Of a DNA stretch of 64,000 nucleotides, positions 32,452 through 43,284 are shown in pieces. The position numbers and the translations under genes are program-made. Where the stretch lies: the NCBI GenBank assembly GCA_019155185.1, contig CM032798.1, positions 19,745,568 through 19,809,567 on the forward strand, given 5' to 3'. Source of the stretch: Beaufortia kweichowensis. Taxonomy: Eukaryota > Chordata > Actinopteri > Cypriniformes > Gastromyzontidae. Within the stretch, counting starts at the first letter, position 1. Each line of letters begins with the position of its first letter. Under the pieces are notes generated by a model. It saw only the letters and a list, made by a program, of their open reading frames with translations, had not been told where the DNA came from and did no database searches.

Positions 32452-35382
32452 AGCTTTGGCAAGTGTCTACATACGTGACAGATATTATGTGGTGATGCTC
32501 AGTAACCTGTTTCTGTTCCTCATGCAGTACTTGTGTGGGTTTTTTTTTACGAGTAAATGTTCTGTTTTGAGACTTTGAGTTAGCTGGACCAGCAGAGAGG
32601 TGATGTTCTCTCTGAAACGCATTGCTGCTCCACGAGGTGTTTTTTTTTACTAGTTTTCAGACATTGCCTGACAGCAGATCATGTTTGATGTGAGTTTCTC
32701 TCCACAGAAATCAAACCTTCATCAGGTTTGAGATCCTAAACTCTGATGATTGTAGGCATCTGTAAGATGATCTGATCTCACACGTCTTTTATATTTAACT
32801 CTGAAAAGTGGCTTTTTTACCTGATCACAGCGATCGTTTCTCTGTTCAGAGGACTCGCAGAAGCAGTGATAGATTTAGTTCATATTCTGAATCATGTTTA
32901 TTGAATCTCTTGCATGAATGTTTCGTTAAAAGCGGTCTCTGCTGGATATTAGACGCTTAAAGTCTTAAAGGTTGAGTTGTGTTCAGATGTGGAATACGTC
33001 CAGATGAGTTATGAATCCACACCATTAAAACCTTGTCAGAAGTCCAGCGGTAAGATGAGTGACGGTCCTCAGTGCAGAAGTTGCTTTAAACGTTCTATGC
33101 ATGTTGTGCATAAATCCGTGTTCGAAAAGCGTCCGTTACGTTTATGTGTTTTGGAAATGCGGTGTTGATCCTTTCAAGGTTGTTCTCTTTAACCTTGAGT
33201 TGTCTCTTTGTTTGCTCTTTGTTCTTGATGTGTAAAAGTTGTTGATCATTGTAGACGCGTGATTCAGGGAGACTCGCAGAGGTCCTGTGGGCCTGAGCCG
33301 GGCTTTTACAATAGCTTGTATTAGTCGTGGAACGGTCACGTCAGGAACGGCCAGTCACAACCAAACGCTAAAGGATTTGTCACGCGAGTTTCTAGATGGC
33401 TTGCTCCATTGACGTCATTAAGAGCACGTGCTGTTGAAGATAATCCCGTATGGAGTTTTATTTCTTTGAGGGTGAGGGGTTTTTCTTTTTGGGCTCCAAA
33501 TGTTTTTCCTTTAAGTTTCAAAGTTTTGGGAAACCTTTGGTATGATACCAGTCAACTCGGGTGAAGTATATTCGTCTTTAGAAGATTTTTCTATGCATGT
33601 TTGCATAACTCTTGCCTCTCGTGGTGTTGGATGGATATTTGATTTGTTATGCAGAATATTTATTCAGTGTTAAAAGCACAGCAGAAATGTGATGCGTGTC
33701 AGTAGATCTGCATGTCTAGCTTGTGTGTCTTTGGGTCTCCGTTTATTCAACACAGTTACAGTATTTGTGTCTGTAACTTTCTCAAGCGGCCAGTACGGGT
33801 TACACGACCCCAATGAATTCAAAGGTTATCTGATTTACACTTCAGTTGGATTTTGTGAAGATGATGCAACGTTAAGGGTCAAGACACTGGAGGTCTTGGT
33901 TTATGGTTTTAGTCTCCACCAGAAAATCCTTTTAGGACTTTTATTTTTGTGGAATGACCAAATGATTTCTGTTATGTGTAATAAACATCACAAGCATTAT
34001 TTGGTGTCCTGTTTTTAAATGGTCTTTCTCTAATAGCGTACAGTCTTTCTGTCTCTTGCCATTTTTTTGTGAAGGGACTCAATTTCAGGATTACCGCTGT
34101 TCATTCAAAAAGCGTGTCAGTGCTGAAGTGTGTGTTATGAAGATGTCTGCACACTGTAGCTGTTTTCACAGACAGTTTAAACCTAGTCCCAGACCGTAAT
34201 ACATGTTTGAGCTGTCTTAATCTATCAGTGTCAGTGTTTTGTCTTGAAATGCACACCAGTGATATTTATTTCTAAGGCAAGTATCTAAATGCTGTGTGTA
34301 AATCAAGACCTGAAGGTATTCACTTACGCACACGTTATAACATGGATATTGATATGTCTTATAAAATAAGGTTAGCAAAATGACAAATTGGGTAAATTTC
34401 AATTAAACACAGAGATTATAACATGATTTTATTTGTTGACACGAATGGCGCCAAAGTCGGTTTTCTGAATGAGCTGCTTTTCATGTAGTTTGTTACATAG
34501 CAGTTATCTGTTAATTCTCACTTCAAATGGGTTTTAAATGTATTTAAATTAATAATGTTATTATGTAAAGCAGTTTTTTCCGCCTGTAGTTCAATCTTGT
34601 GCTGTCAAGGTTAACAGAAAAGAATGTTTTCATAATCCTGTTGGTCTTTTTTCCTGCACTTTGTTCATCTCTGAAAGGATTCTAGAAATAAAATTACAAA
34701 TCGAAATGGTTTTAATCAGTTTCAGGTTAATGCAAACCTAAATGCAAATAAAACCGAAATTGGCTCTATTTAAGAGGAAAATGAATTGGTAATGAATTTG
34801 AACATGGATAAAAGCAACTTTCATCACATCATTACTATAATAAAACATGTTGACTCGCTCAACAGATTCACAATAAGCCTTTGAATAAATAATAAAGTTA
34901 AATTATAAAAATGTGTCTCATTTCAAACTTAAACGATTTTTTTGTTTTTGTTGATTGACTTTTAGGTAAATAAAAACTAATGCTGGAAATTGCTGTAAAA
35001 ATACAGAATCATGTTCAAGCCGTTTACACTTTATATGTAAAAATATTGGTTGAACTCCAGGGGTTACGAGATGAAACAGATGCTGCTAGTGACGGAACCC
35101 TAAAATACACTTTCCTAAACCTCACCTGTATTTATATCCACTATAACAAGTGATAGCTACAATTGAATTATTGATGTCAGATGAATGTAACTACCCATGA
35201 TCCTCTTCTGTTCCTCCTGACCCGTCTGGATAGTTGTTTAATTGAGTTGGTGATAGCTTTAACCTGAGGGGCTTTGGTTTCTGGAGTGAATTAATCCAAA
35301 CAACATATTTGTAAAGTTATTCTAATATTATCTTTGTGATATTTGTGGAACGAGGAGCCGTCAGAAGAATTGCTACAGATCT
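32452..35382. other. marf1 3' UTR and convergent intergenic region
   Basis: No coding exon is supported between the stop codons of marf1 (plus) and bmerb1 (minus). AATAAA at 33980-33985 is a good candidate marf1 poly(A) signal (3' UTR about 1.5 kb). A reverse-strand AATAAA (TTTATT at 34428-34433) could serve bmerb1, leaving the two transcripts about 0.4 kb apart. Confidence 0.5.
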
Positions 35383-35763
35383 TTACATGATGACACACTG
35401 GGTTGATCCACAGCAGTCTTTAATGATGGCCACACTGGTCTTGCTGATTGATGGTTTGTAGGGTGGATGTTCTGTCGTTCTGGCCTTCGGAGCCTCTGTT
35501 GTGGAGAGAGAAATGGTGATTGAGGTTTGATAACTTGAAATCATCTTTGGCTTAAGAAATATTTTTGTGTGTGATTAGATAATTCATGAAGAACTCTTAC
35601 TCTGTATAACGCTGAGCTTCTGTCGAAGAAACTCTGCCATCTCCTTATCTTCCTCTTGTTCCCTGTTAGAGAAACAGAATTGGGATGAAACCGTAAAATA
35701 AGATATTGCGGATCGAAAGTAGCATATTGCAATTATATAACTAATTATATAACTTCTTTAATA

Positions 35764-35800
<37 letters not shown>

Positions 35801-38396
35801 ATGCATACACATATTGGTACTCTTAACAGGAGACATTGTCATTGCTGAAAACTACATTATTATAAAAAGATTTTTACCACCTTTCAGTTGAAATGATGAC
35901 GTTGTTTCCCAACAGTGAGGAAAGTGAGACAGGTAATCACTCTCACTCTCCTCACCCTGACTTTTTTACCTTTTTATTTCAATTTCAAGGGACTTCAGCG
36001 GCATGATTGTTTAACAGGCAATATTTACAGGAGCATTTGTAAACGTGCATAGATGAAATAAAGACTTTCAGCAAAACAATAATAGAAACTGCTAAAAAAA
36101 TGTTCTAGGACCTTAGTCGCTCAACTTCTGCATCATCCACCAGAAAATCTCTCTTCTGCACCAGCTGATGAATCTCCTGGATTAATTTCTCTTCTCGCTG
36201 ACGGTGTTTCTTTGTTTTCTCTGTGTCTATATGATGGAAATAAACGGATAACAGTCACACATGATTCAAATTAAGCGTGTCAGAGAATTACAAGACCAAT
36301 CTCATCATGTTCAGACAGGTATAAAAACTATGTTTGTGCAAGTAAGTGTGTTTTTGTGTGACCCTTTATACGTAACCGTAAATACTAAATGGTGTTGGGA
36401 GGAAAGGACAGTTTGTACACCATAAAAATGTTGAAAAAAGTGTGTGTGTGTGTGTGTGTACCTGACATTGTTACCATCTTTCTCAGCTCCTGTTTTAGAC
36501 TCATAATGTCTCTACAAAGCTGAATATCATCCATCCTGAAACAAACATGAGATATAAAACAGCTGCTTAGTTTAACATTCATCTGAAAAATAATGAAAGT
36601 CATGCAGGGCTTTTCAAAATCATGTTTATAAAAACATAACGTAACCATCAAAATCTTTTCTCCAGTCTAATAAGAGCAGTTATTCAAACCCATATGGACA
36701 CACACCCGTGAATACAGTATGTGACAGAAACTACACTCTTCTTGTAGTTTAATGGAAATAGATCATTGTGTCGGCAGATGAAAGGTTATGGGTTCAAATA
36801 CCAGAGAACACACATACTGATAACATATACAGCTTGTGAGTCGCTTTGAATGAAAACAAAATGTATAAATGTCAATGTGAACTCTGAGACTTTAAAAATG
36901 ACCTGTTGTGATGGGATGACACAGAATAATTACAAGATCCTCTCCTGGATCTTCAAGTGTCAAACACTGTTCAATGAAAAGGCACTTTATACCATCACAT
37001 CTGAAGGAGGTGTTTTTCAGGTTTTCTCAGGCATTTTCATGACATTTACTCATCATAGTCTGACCTGCATTTTTACATTTTCTAATGTCAACTGTTTTTT
37101 TAATATAAGCTCATGTTTTATACAACCTGCATATTCTCTTTGTTGTAATATTCATTTTCGAGTTGGTTTGGATGAAAGTGTTTGCCAAATGAATTCATGT
37201 TGGTAAATTAAGTGAAGGCAGTAGACACTGAAAACTAATTCAGTCTGGATGGGCTTTTCAACTTGAAATTGTTACTGGTGAACAACACAAGTCTAGTAAT
37301 GGACAAGCCACTCAGATAATGTAGCTAGCTAGTGACAGAATGGATTTCTGAAAGATTCAGAAAGAATTTCATCTAATCTGAGATGTAAAGGAAGTGATGT
37401 GTCGACTGAGGATGACTCATCCGCTGATGTTTGAATCCACTCACATGAAGCGCAGTTCTGACTCGCGTCTCACCAGCACCTCCCTCAGGCGCTGAATTCG
37501 AGCCATTTCTGCCTCGATCTCATCTGGAGACATGGAGCTCTCCGCCATGGACACGTCCATCTGGCCTTGAGGACAAACGGACGAGTGAGTGTGTGTGTTA
37601 TCTGGAGGATCTCTTGATGTATTTCTGTTGACAAATCTGTGTCATGTACTACTATTGTACAGCTATTGAATAAATGGTAACAAATGTTATTGCACTAAAT
37701 ACTAAAGAAATACATTTCAGAATATATTTCACACAGTTGAGTAATCATCACATCAGCTGTGAACAATACTGTTTGTCTTCATTTTTTCTGTTTTTCAACA
37801 TTGTAGCCCTTAACAAACATGCTTGAAAAATGTGACTGTAAATCTCTCTTTGAACAACACATGCTTTGATATTGTGTGTAATGATGTGCCATTCGAAGAC
37901 TTTATATATTCGAAGACACACTTTTTATAAATTTGTACCAGCTGAGATTCTGAACCGTGTGCCAACAGCTATGAAGTTCTGCGCCTGATAACAAAGCTTT
38001 TATTTAACTATAATGTATTGTTTCAATTGTCCTGGTGTCTCTTGATAAACTACATCAAATCAAGCTAACTTAGAAATTCTCTGAGAAAATCAACAAATGC
38101 AAACAAAGCAACTGACACCATATGTGATGAAAAATGTACTAATCAGTAAATCAGTGTGTGAAATAAAGGAAAGAGTTTAGCCCTCCTCACATGTGTTTCA
38201 CTCATTCTTATACTGACATTCAAATATTTGATCATAGAGAGTTGTTGTGTTGTCTGTTGTGTTGCATTTGGCAGACACTTTTATCTATAGACTGACTGTG
38301 TGTTACAGTTGATCTGATTGGCTGTTCTCTCAGGGAATCAAACAAAACCCTTTGTCAGATAAGTTATCAATTGCAATCCTGGAGAATTATGTTTAC

Positions 38397-38436
<40 letters not shown>

Positions 38437-39003
38437 GTCATGAAAAATCATAAACATGTCAACTTTAGTTAAGAGGCTGTTAATATCTGTGCAGATGTTT
38501 AGCTCTCACAGAAATGACCAGCTGACTGGCTTTAAGTGGACCTCTAACAATAACACTGAAATCATATCTTATAATAATATACAAATAGTCTGATCTTAAC
38601 AGTGATGTCATATCAGAGAATCACAATGAAATAATATCTTATAATATCATGTCTGACAATAACACTCAAAATAATGTCTGATCAAACAGTAATATTAGGT
38701 TGCATAATATATATATATATATATAATATAATTTATAATAGAGTCATAATGTCTGATAATAGGAACAGTAATATCAGGTCTAGTAATATTAGCTATATCT
38801 GGTATGATAATAAGACTCATATCATAATATCAGGCACATAATAGCAGCTATATCAGGTCTGATAATAAGAATAATGTCGTGTTGGTGATAATAACATGTC
38901 TGATCAGATCACCTTTGTCTCCTGTGCTTCTGTTGGTGTCGCGCAGCGCGCCGTAGCTCTTCATCGTGTTCTCGCGCTCCAAAATCACTTTCTTTAATTC
39001 CAT
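35383..39003 (-). CDS. bmerb1: BMERB1 (bMERB domain-containing protein 1, C16orf45-like)
   Basis: Small cytoplasmic protein consisting mainly of a bMERB helical domain, a fold that binds Rab GTPases in MICAL-family proteins; the mammalian protein has been linked to microtubules and neuronal migration. Six coding exons: 39003-38913, 37565-37445, 36535-36462, 36226-36112, 35662-35601, 35495-35383; phases agree, giving 191 residues (human about 204). The start MELKKVILERE is followed by a conserved MAESSMSPDEIE segment and a long charged coiled coil holding RLREVLVRRESELRFM, LVQKRDFLVDDAEVERLR and EQEEDKEMAEFLR. The last exon ends IKDCCGSTQCVIM, a CaaX-like tetrapeptide. The neighbour marf1 agrees with mammalian gene order. 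Exon 2 uses the acceptor CCTCAAG; a nearby AG would break the frame. The N-terminal exon is the least conserved part. Confidence 0.92.
36735..36885 (+). mobile_element. tRNA-derived SINE, near full length
   Basis: The head carries an A-box-like TAGTTTAATGG and a B-box-like GGTTCAAATACC. The tail GTGAGTCGCTTTGAATGAAA ends in AAATGTATAAATGTCAATGT. The tail matches the reverse-oriented fragments elsewhere in this window, so this copy shows the family's full architecture. It lies in the bmerb1 intron 36536-37444. Confidence 0.65.
38263..38345 (-). mobile_element. tRNA-SINE fragment in bmerb1 intron
   Basis: GCATTTGGCAGACACTTTTA followed further on by GGGAATCAAAC, the eroded tail and reversed B-box of the family. 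Confidence 0.5.
38399..38434. repeat. (CA)n microsatellite in bmerb1 intron
   Basis: Perfect CA run of about 18 copies. A (TG)n run at about 36439-36459, a (GA)n run near 35767-35793 and an (AT)n run near 38707-38724 lie in other bmerb1 introns. Confidence 0.9.
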
Positions 39004-39306
39004 TATGAATTTTAATGTATCAGATGTTCTATTTCTTCGAGTTTGATGGCGGTCTTGTTGTTGTGATCACGCGGATTTGTGCTCATCTGAAGAGCTCAAC
39101 ATCATTTTGACGGAGTAAGTCCGCTCGACGTCACTAGGATGAGGGATGCAGAGCGCATGTGCAGAAACAAACTGCTTCATCTGCGTTCTGTTGCGCTTGT
39201 CGTGAATCGTCGTCATTCTTAAAATATGCGGAAAAACATAAAGACACGTTGAGACATTCAGTAAGTTCAGCTTTTAAACAAACACATTTTGTCTTGCAGA
39301 TTAAAA
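39004..39306. promoter_or_regulatory. bmerb1 upstream region, possibly bidirectional
   Basis: About 300 bp between the bmerb1 start (minus) and the candidate plus-strand start at 39307. It contains an NRF1-like GCGCATGTGC near 39153 and moderate CpG content. A donor-like site (TTCA/GTAAGT at 39261) and an acceptor-like TTTTGTCTTGCAG ending at 39299 lie only 39 bp apart, too close to be one normal vertebrate intron. Confidence 0.35.
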
Positions 39307-40260
39307 ATGCAGCTGGTGCCTGAAACGTCTCTCGACGATCGTAAGCTTAACCCTAACCTGTAATGTCTGTAAATATCTTATCTTAATAATTCTATTACAC
39401 GTACAGTTGTTTATTTTCATTATTTTCAGCTGGAGGCTATAACATTTATGCAAAGAAGTTATTGATTAACCCCTTGATTTTTCATTATCTGTTGCTTTAT
39501 TTACATGTTTAGGATCAGTTTGTTTAGGATCAGTTTTCTAGTATATTAATATTGTCCTTGGTTTGCTTTGTATATAGTGTGTTTTACTTATAAAAGCACA
39601 CATTTTATTGCTTTATAAATCTTTATAAAACTTAAAAAACATTCTCTTACATACTGTAGCAGAACACAAACAAAACTCTATTCATTGATTTAATTCCATT
39701 ATACCCCATGCAAAACATATAATTTATGTGAACATATTTATAATCAACACATATATTTAATATAATCCCTCACTTTACATGAGATCATATGATTGATATG
39801 ATATCAAACAATTTAAATATTACATGCAACAATGTTCTATATTACAAGAAGATAACTAAAGCAAGTTTTCATTAGTCAGGGACATTATACAGACTTTCTC
39901 ATATCCTTTGAGTCTGTAAAGGTCTCATCTTGTGAAATGTTTGTCTCTGCCAGAAGTGTGTAAACAATGCACAGAAACTATAATTTTTTCAGAAAATGTT
40001 TTGAAAGACAGGGAAAAACAAAGAGCCTGAATTGAAAAGTGATAAATGAGTAAAAACAGAAGTTATGACATTTTAAAAGCGCATCACACCCGTAAGCATG
40101 GCCTCCTGTTTTCCTGAGATTTATTTCTCTTGTTTGTCCTCAAGGCCACGAATCCAGTCCAGAACTGCAGAGGAACATGGACCAGATGAGGGGTGTAACC
40201 AGGGAGAAATTCACAAACTACATGATGTTATTCAGTAACAGTGTTAGTGTGTTGAAATGA
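39307..40260 (+). CDS. candidate two-exon small gene, 49 residues, unrecognised
   Basis: Exon 39307-39340 (ATG, starting MQLVPETSLDD) ends at a good donor (GATC/GTAAGC). Exon 40145-40260 follows a strong acceptor (TTTGTCCTCAAG) and ends in TGA. The phases fit, giving a 49-residue hydrophilic product with a helix-prone region (SSPELQRNMDQM). It is head-to-head with bmerb1 about 300 bp away, as expected for a bidirectional promoter. The family is not recognised. It could be a real micro-gene, the first exons of a longer transcript, a non-coding RNA, or coincidence. Confidence 0.25.
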
Positions 40261-40750
40261 AAAAATTTGATTTATCTGCACAAACGGCTAGTATATAATC
40301 CACTCTGTACAAAGAAACAAAACGCTAAAATATTAATATGTGTGTCATGTTTTAGGATATGGTGTTCTTCAAGCTTAAGTGGTAAAGCTGTCACTGGTAA
40401 TGTCAAGATCATGTTCAATCACTGTCCTGTAGCTGTTTTTAATCATCAATCAGTCAATAGAGATCATTGGTTCAAAATGACTGCTGTAGGGTTATGGTTT
40501 CAACTGATCTCAGATCTTGATAGATGTGACGTTCAGATGTAGGTACTAACTTTGTATGTGTTGGGGAATCTCATGTCAAACCTGCAGACATACAGAAGCA
40601 CATTCAGCGGAAAACGCATTCAGAAGAAATGAACGTGTGTGTCCAGTCCATCAGTTCTTTACGCGAGAAACACTGGTGGAGTAAATCTTAATTAACCTTA
40701 ATAAAAATCAACACACTTCTGCTTTTCACATTTAAACATCCTATTAGCTT

Positions 40751-40815
40751 ATATTTACATTTAGGCATTTAGCTGATACTTTTATCCAAAGCGACTTACA
40801 AAACATTAGGAGACA
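40751..40815 (-). mobile_element. tRNA-SINE tail fragment
   Basis: Contains GCATTTAGCTGATACTTTTA then TCCAAAGCGACTTACA, the reverse-oriented tail of the family, without a recognisable head. Confidence 0.6.
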
Positions 40816-41692
40816 ATGAAGCGACACATCAAAAGCAACAATAGTACGAAGAAGTGCTTTACTAAGTTTACAATGTTTTGCAGTGCTAAATAAGTACCTG
40901 TAAAGGAAAGAAAAAAGATATATATATAATTTTTTTATGATGTTCGTGGAAGAGGTGTGTTTTTAGCTGTTTCTTAAAAATATGTAAATATTATACATTT
41001 GGTCTATTTGGCAAAACTGCAATTTTTTATATGTTGTGTTATTACTATCTATTGATTTATTTAAATCAAACATGCAGTTTATTAATCTGATAACTTTCAG
41101 AGCAGAAATTGAGTACACACATGATGCATCTAAGCTACCTTTTTTAATCTTTAGACATTCTATATTTTTCCAAACATTTCAAAAACAAGTCTTTTAATTT
41201 TTAAATTAATGTAATTGTACTTTAATTAATAAATTTAATTAATGTACTGTAATTTTTATAAATTACAGTAACATTAACAGTTTTATATATATATTTTTGT
41301 TAATGTTTATTGTTATTAAAAATAGTCAAATATATAATATTATTGTCATATATTCAAATATCTTATATATACTATTGAGTCTTATACCTTGCCATCAATT
41401 TTTATTTTGTCATGATAAAATTCAACTATGAAATATTAAAGTGAATAGGGAAATAACATGTTTCTCCTGAGAAATGGTGACAGTTAACAGGTTAAGACGG
41501 TCACACTTCAGAAACAACATGTATAGTCTTAACTTTTATTTTAATGAAAGTCTAATGGAACAGTAATAATCATAGACTTATATATATATATAATAACTAG
41601 ACACGACATTGACCGCTGAATCGCACCTCAACGCCGCCGCCATCTTAGTTAGGTCAACATTTCCATAACTCTCATTACTGGACTGGAGAAAA

Positions 41693-41785
41693 ATGCCTGT
41701 TTCGTGTGCTGCTTGGGGCTGTACAAGCCGGCGCACAATTTAAAACAGTTTTTGGGAAATTACCTTTCACATGTAAGACTAAAAA
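41693..41785 (+). pseudogene. THAP zinc-finger fragment (relic)
   Basis: The ATG at 41693 opens MPVSCAAWGCTSRRTI and then a stop. M-P-x-x-C-A-A-x-G-C is the hallmark start of THAP-type zinc fingers found in cellular THAP genes and P-element-like transposons. After the stop, another frame reads ITFHM just before a GTAAG, matching the next conserved THAP segment (ITFHK-like) and an exon end. Upstream is GCCGCCGCCATCTT, a YY1-like motif typical of THAP gene starts. It appears to be a decayed first exon, either transposon or retro-duplicate. Confidence 0.5.
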
Positions 41786-42949
41786 GTTATTTTTGTTTGT
41801 ATTTGGTCATTAAAACATTTTGTTGACACTGAATGTCAGTAGGAGTCCGGTTATTAATAGCGATAGCGATATTCAGTTGTGAGTCCAGACTTTTTAAAAG
41901 TTTTTTAATTCTTTCAGAAATAGTTTCCGCTTTTGTCATATTTTCTATTATAAAATAAATTGCGAGTAACTGAGATAATTCGTTTATAATGCAGTTTTAC
42001 TCTCAAAATCGAGTTTGCCAACCTGCTGGTTCTAATGTATCATTATTATTATTATACATATATGCAATATACATATTACTATTATCAATCTATTACTATT
42101 ATGATATTATATTATATGATATTATAGTACTATTCACAGTTTGCAATTGATTTATTTATGATTTATTTTTGACTGTTGTCCATAGTTATTCATATAGTTA
42201 TACTACTGTACATATTATTTGTTAATTCATATTTATACTATATTACAAATATTGAATTCACTGTTGTTGTACCAGAGAGGATCCATCAGTTACTGTCTGT
42301 TTTTGAAGTATATATATATATATATATTTCTGTAAATAACTGCAACATATTAATTCTGTGAAAAAAATACTTTTTTAATACTAAAAAATTATATTTTTAT
42401 TTGCCTGCTTGCTTTCTCAAATATGGTAGATTATTACTTAAGATGCACATTACTATCTGCAGTATTTCAAAGAGAACAAGGTAAGTTCTGACCTGAAGCC
42501 CAAGAAAAACATTTTCAGAAAAGCATTTTCCTCAGTTAAGATTTATTTGTTGTGATATTAATGATATTACATTAGGGGTGTCTCCACAAGTCTTAACTCA
42601 AAAGTTAAAAAGCCCAAAATATACATGACAAGTGTGCAGCTCTCGCCATTCCTTATTAAATAAATATTTTTCTAACTATCTTGTCGTACTATCGCGATTT
42701 GTTTTGGATATCAGGTAGATCATAAATCACTGATATCAGTTAATAAATCGAAACGTTTTATTTTTAATCTTGATCAATCGCAGCTCTATCGTTTACTTGC
42801 ACTTGATTTAAGGGGACTCATGACCTCATGACATATCGCGGCCAATGTCGCGTCTAGTTATATATATATATATATATATATGTTTATATGTCTATGGTAA
42901 TAACTATCATTCAAACTACACGCATGAACTCTTGCGCGTGTCCCGTCAT

Positions 42950-43284
42950 GCCCCGGTGCATTGTGGGTGCTGTCAGGGGCGCATGCGCACGGCGAAGCTC
43001 CATCTTTCCATCGCGAGCGCAGCAGAACAGCGGATGTGTTGATGCTTTCAATCGTTTTGTTTTTAATTGTAAACGCTCAGAGTCGATGTGAAATAAAGCC
43101 GAACGGATTGTGTCTTTGTTATTACTCGTCTGGGACTTAAAGGCGGACAGAAATGCGGTCTGTGGCGGGTGTTATGAGGTAGATTAAGCGCTGCTGCTGC
43201 TGCTGCTGCTGCTGCGCTTCGGCCGCGGCGACACATTTGAGTGTAAATCCGCTAAAAGAGGGTTTCCGGCCCGCACGCGAGCAG
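42950..43284 (+). promoter_or_regulatory. mbd5 CpG-rich promoter and non-coding exon 1
   Basis: GC-rich stretch after a long AT-rich region. It contains a palindromic NRF1 site GCGCATGCGC at 42979-42988 and a ZNF143-like GCATTGTGGG at about 42958-42967. A putative untranslated exon ends at a donor near 43283 (GAGCAG/GTGAGT), and a CTG run lies inside it. The next candidate leader exon starts at 45939. Confidence 0.55.
43191..43215 (+). repeat. (CTG)8 triplet repeat in presumed mbd5 5' UTR
   Basis: Eight uninterrupted CTG units followed by CGCTTCGGCCGCGG, within the non-coding first exon. Confidence 0.9.

Larger units (their letters stand above)
40261..42949. other. AT-rich gene-free stretch
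   Basis: No intact coding exon is supported. The stretch is strongly AT-rich, with several TATATA runs (41283-41293, 41580-41592, 42308-42328, 42857-42881). Only a SINE tail and a THAP-like relic, listed separately, stand out. Confidence 0.6.
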
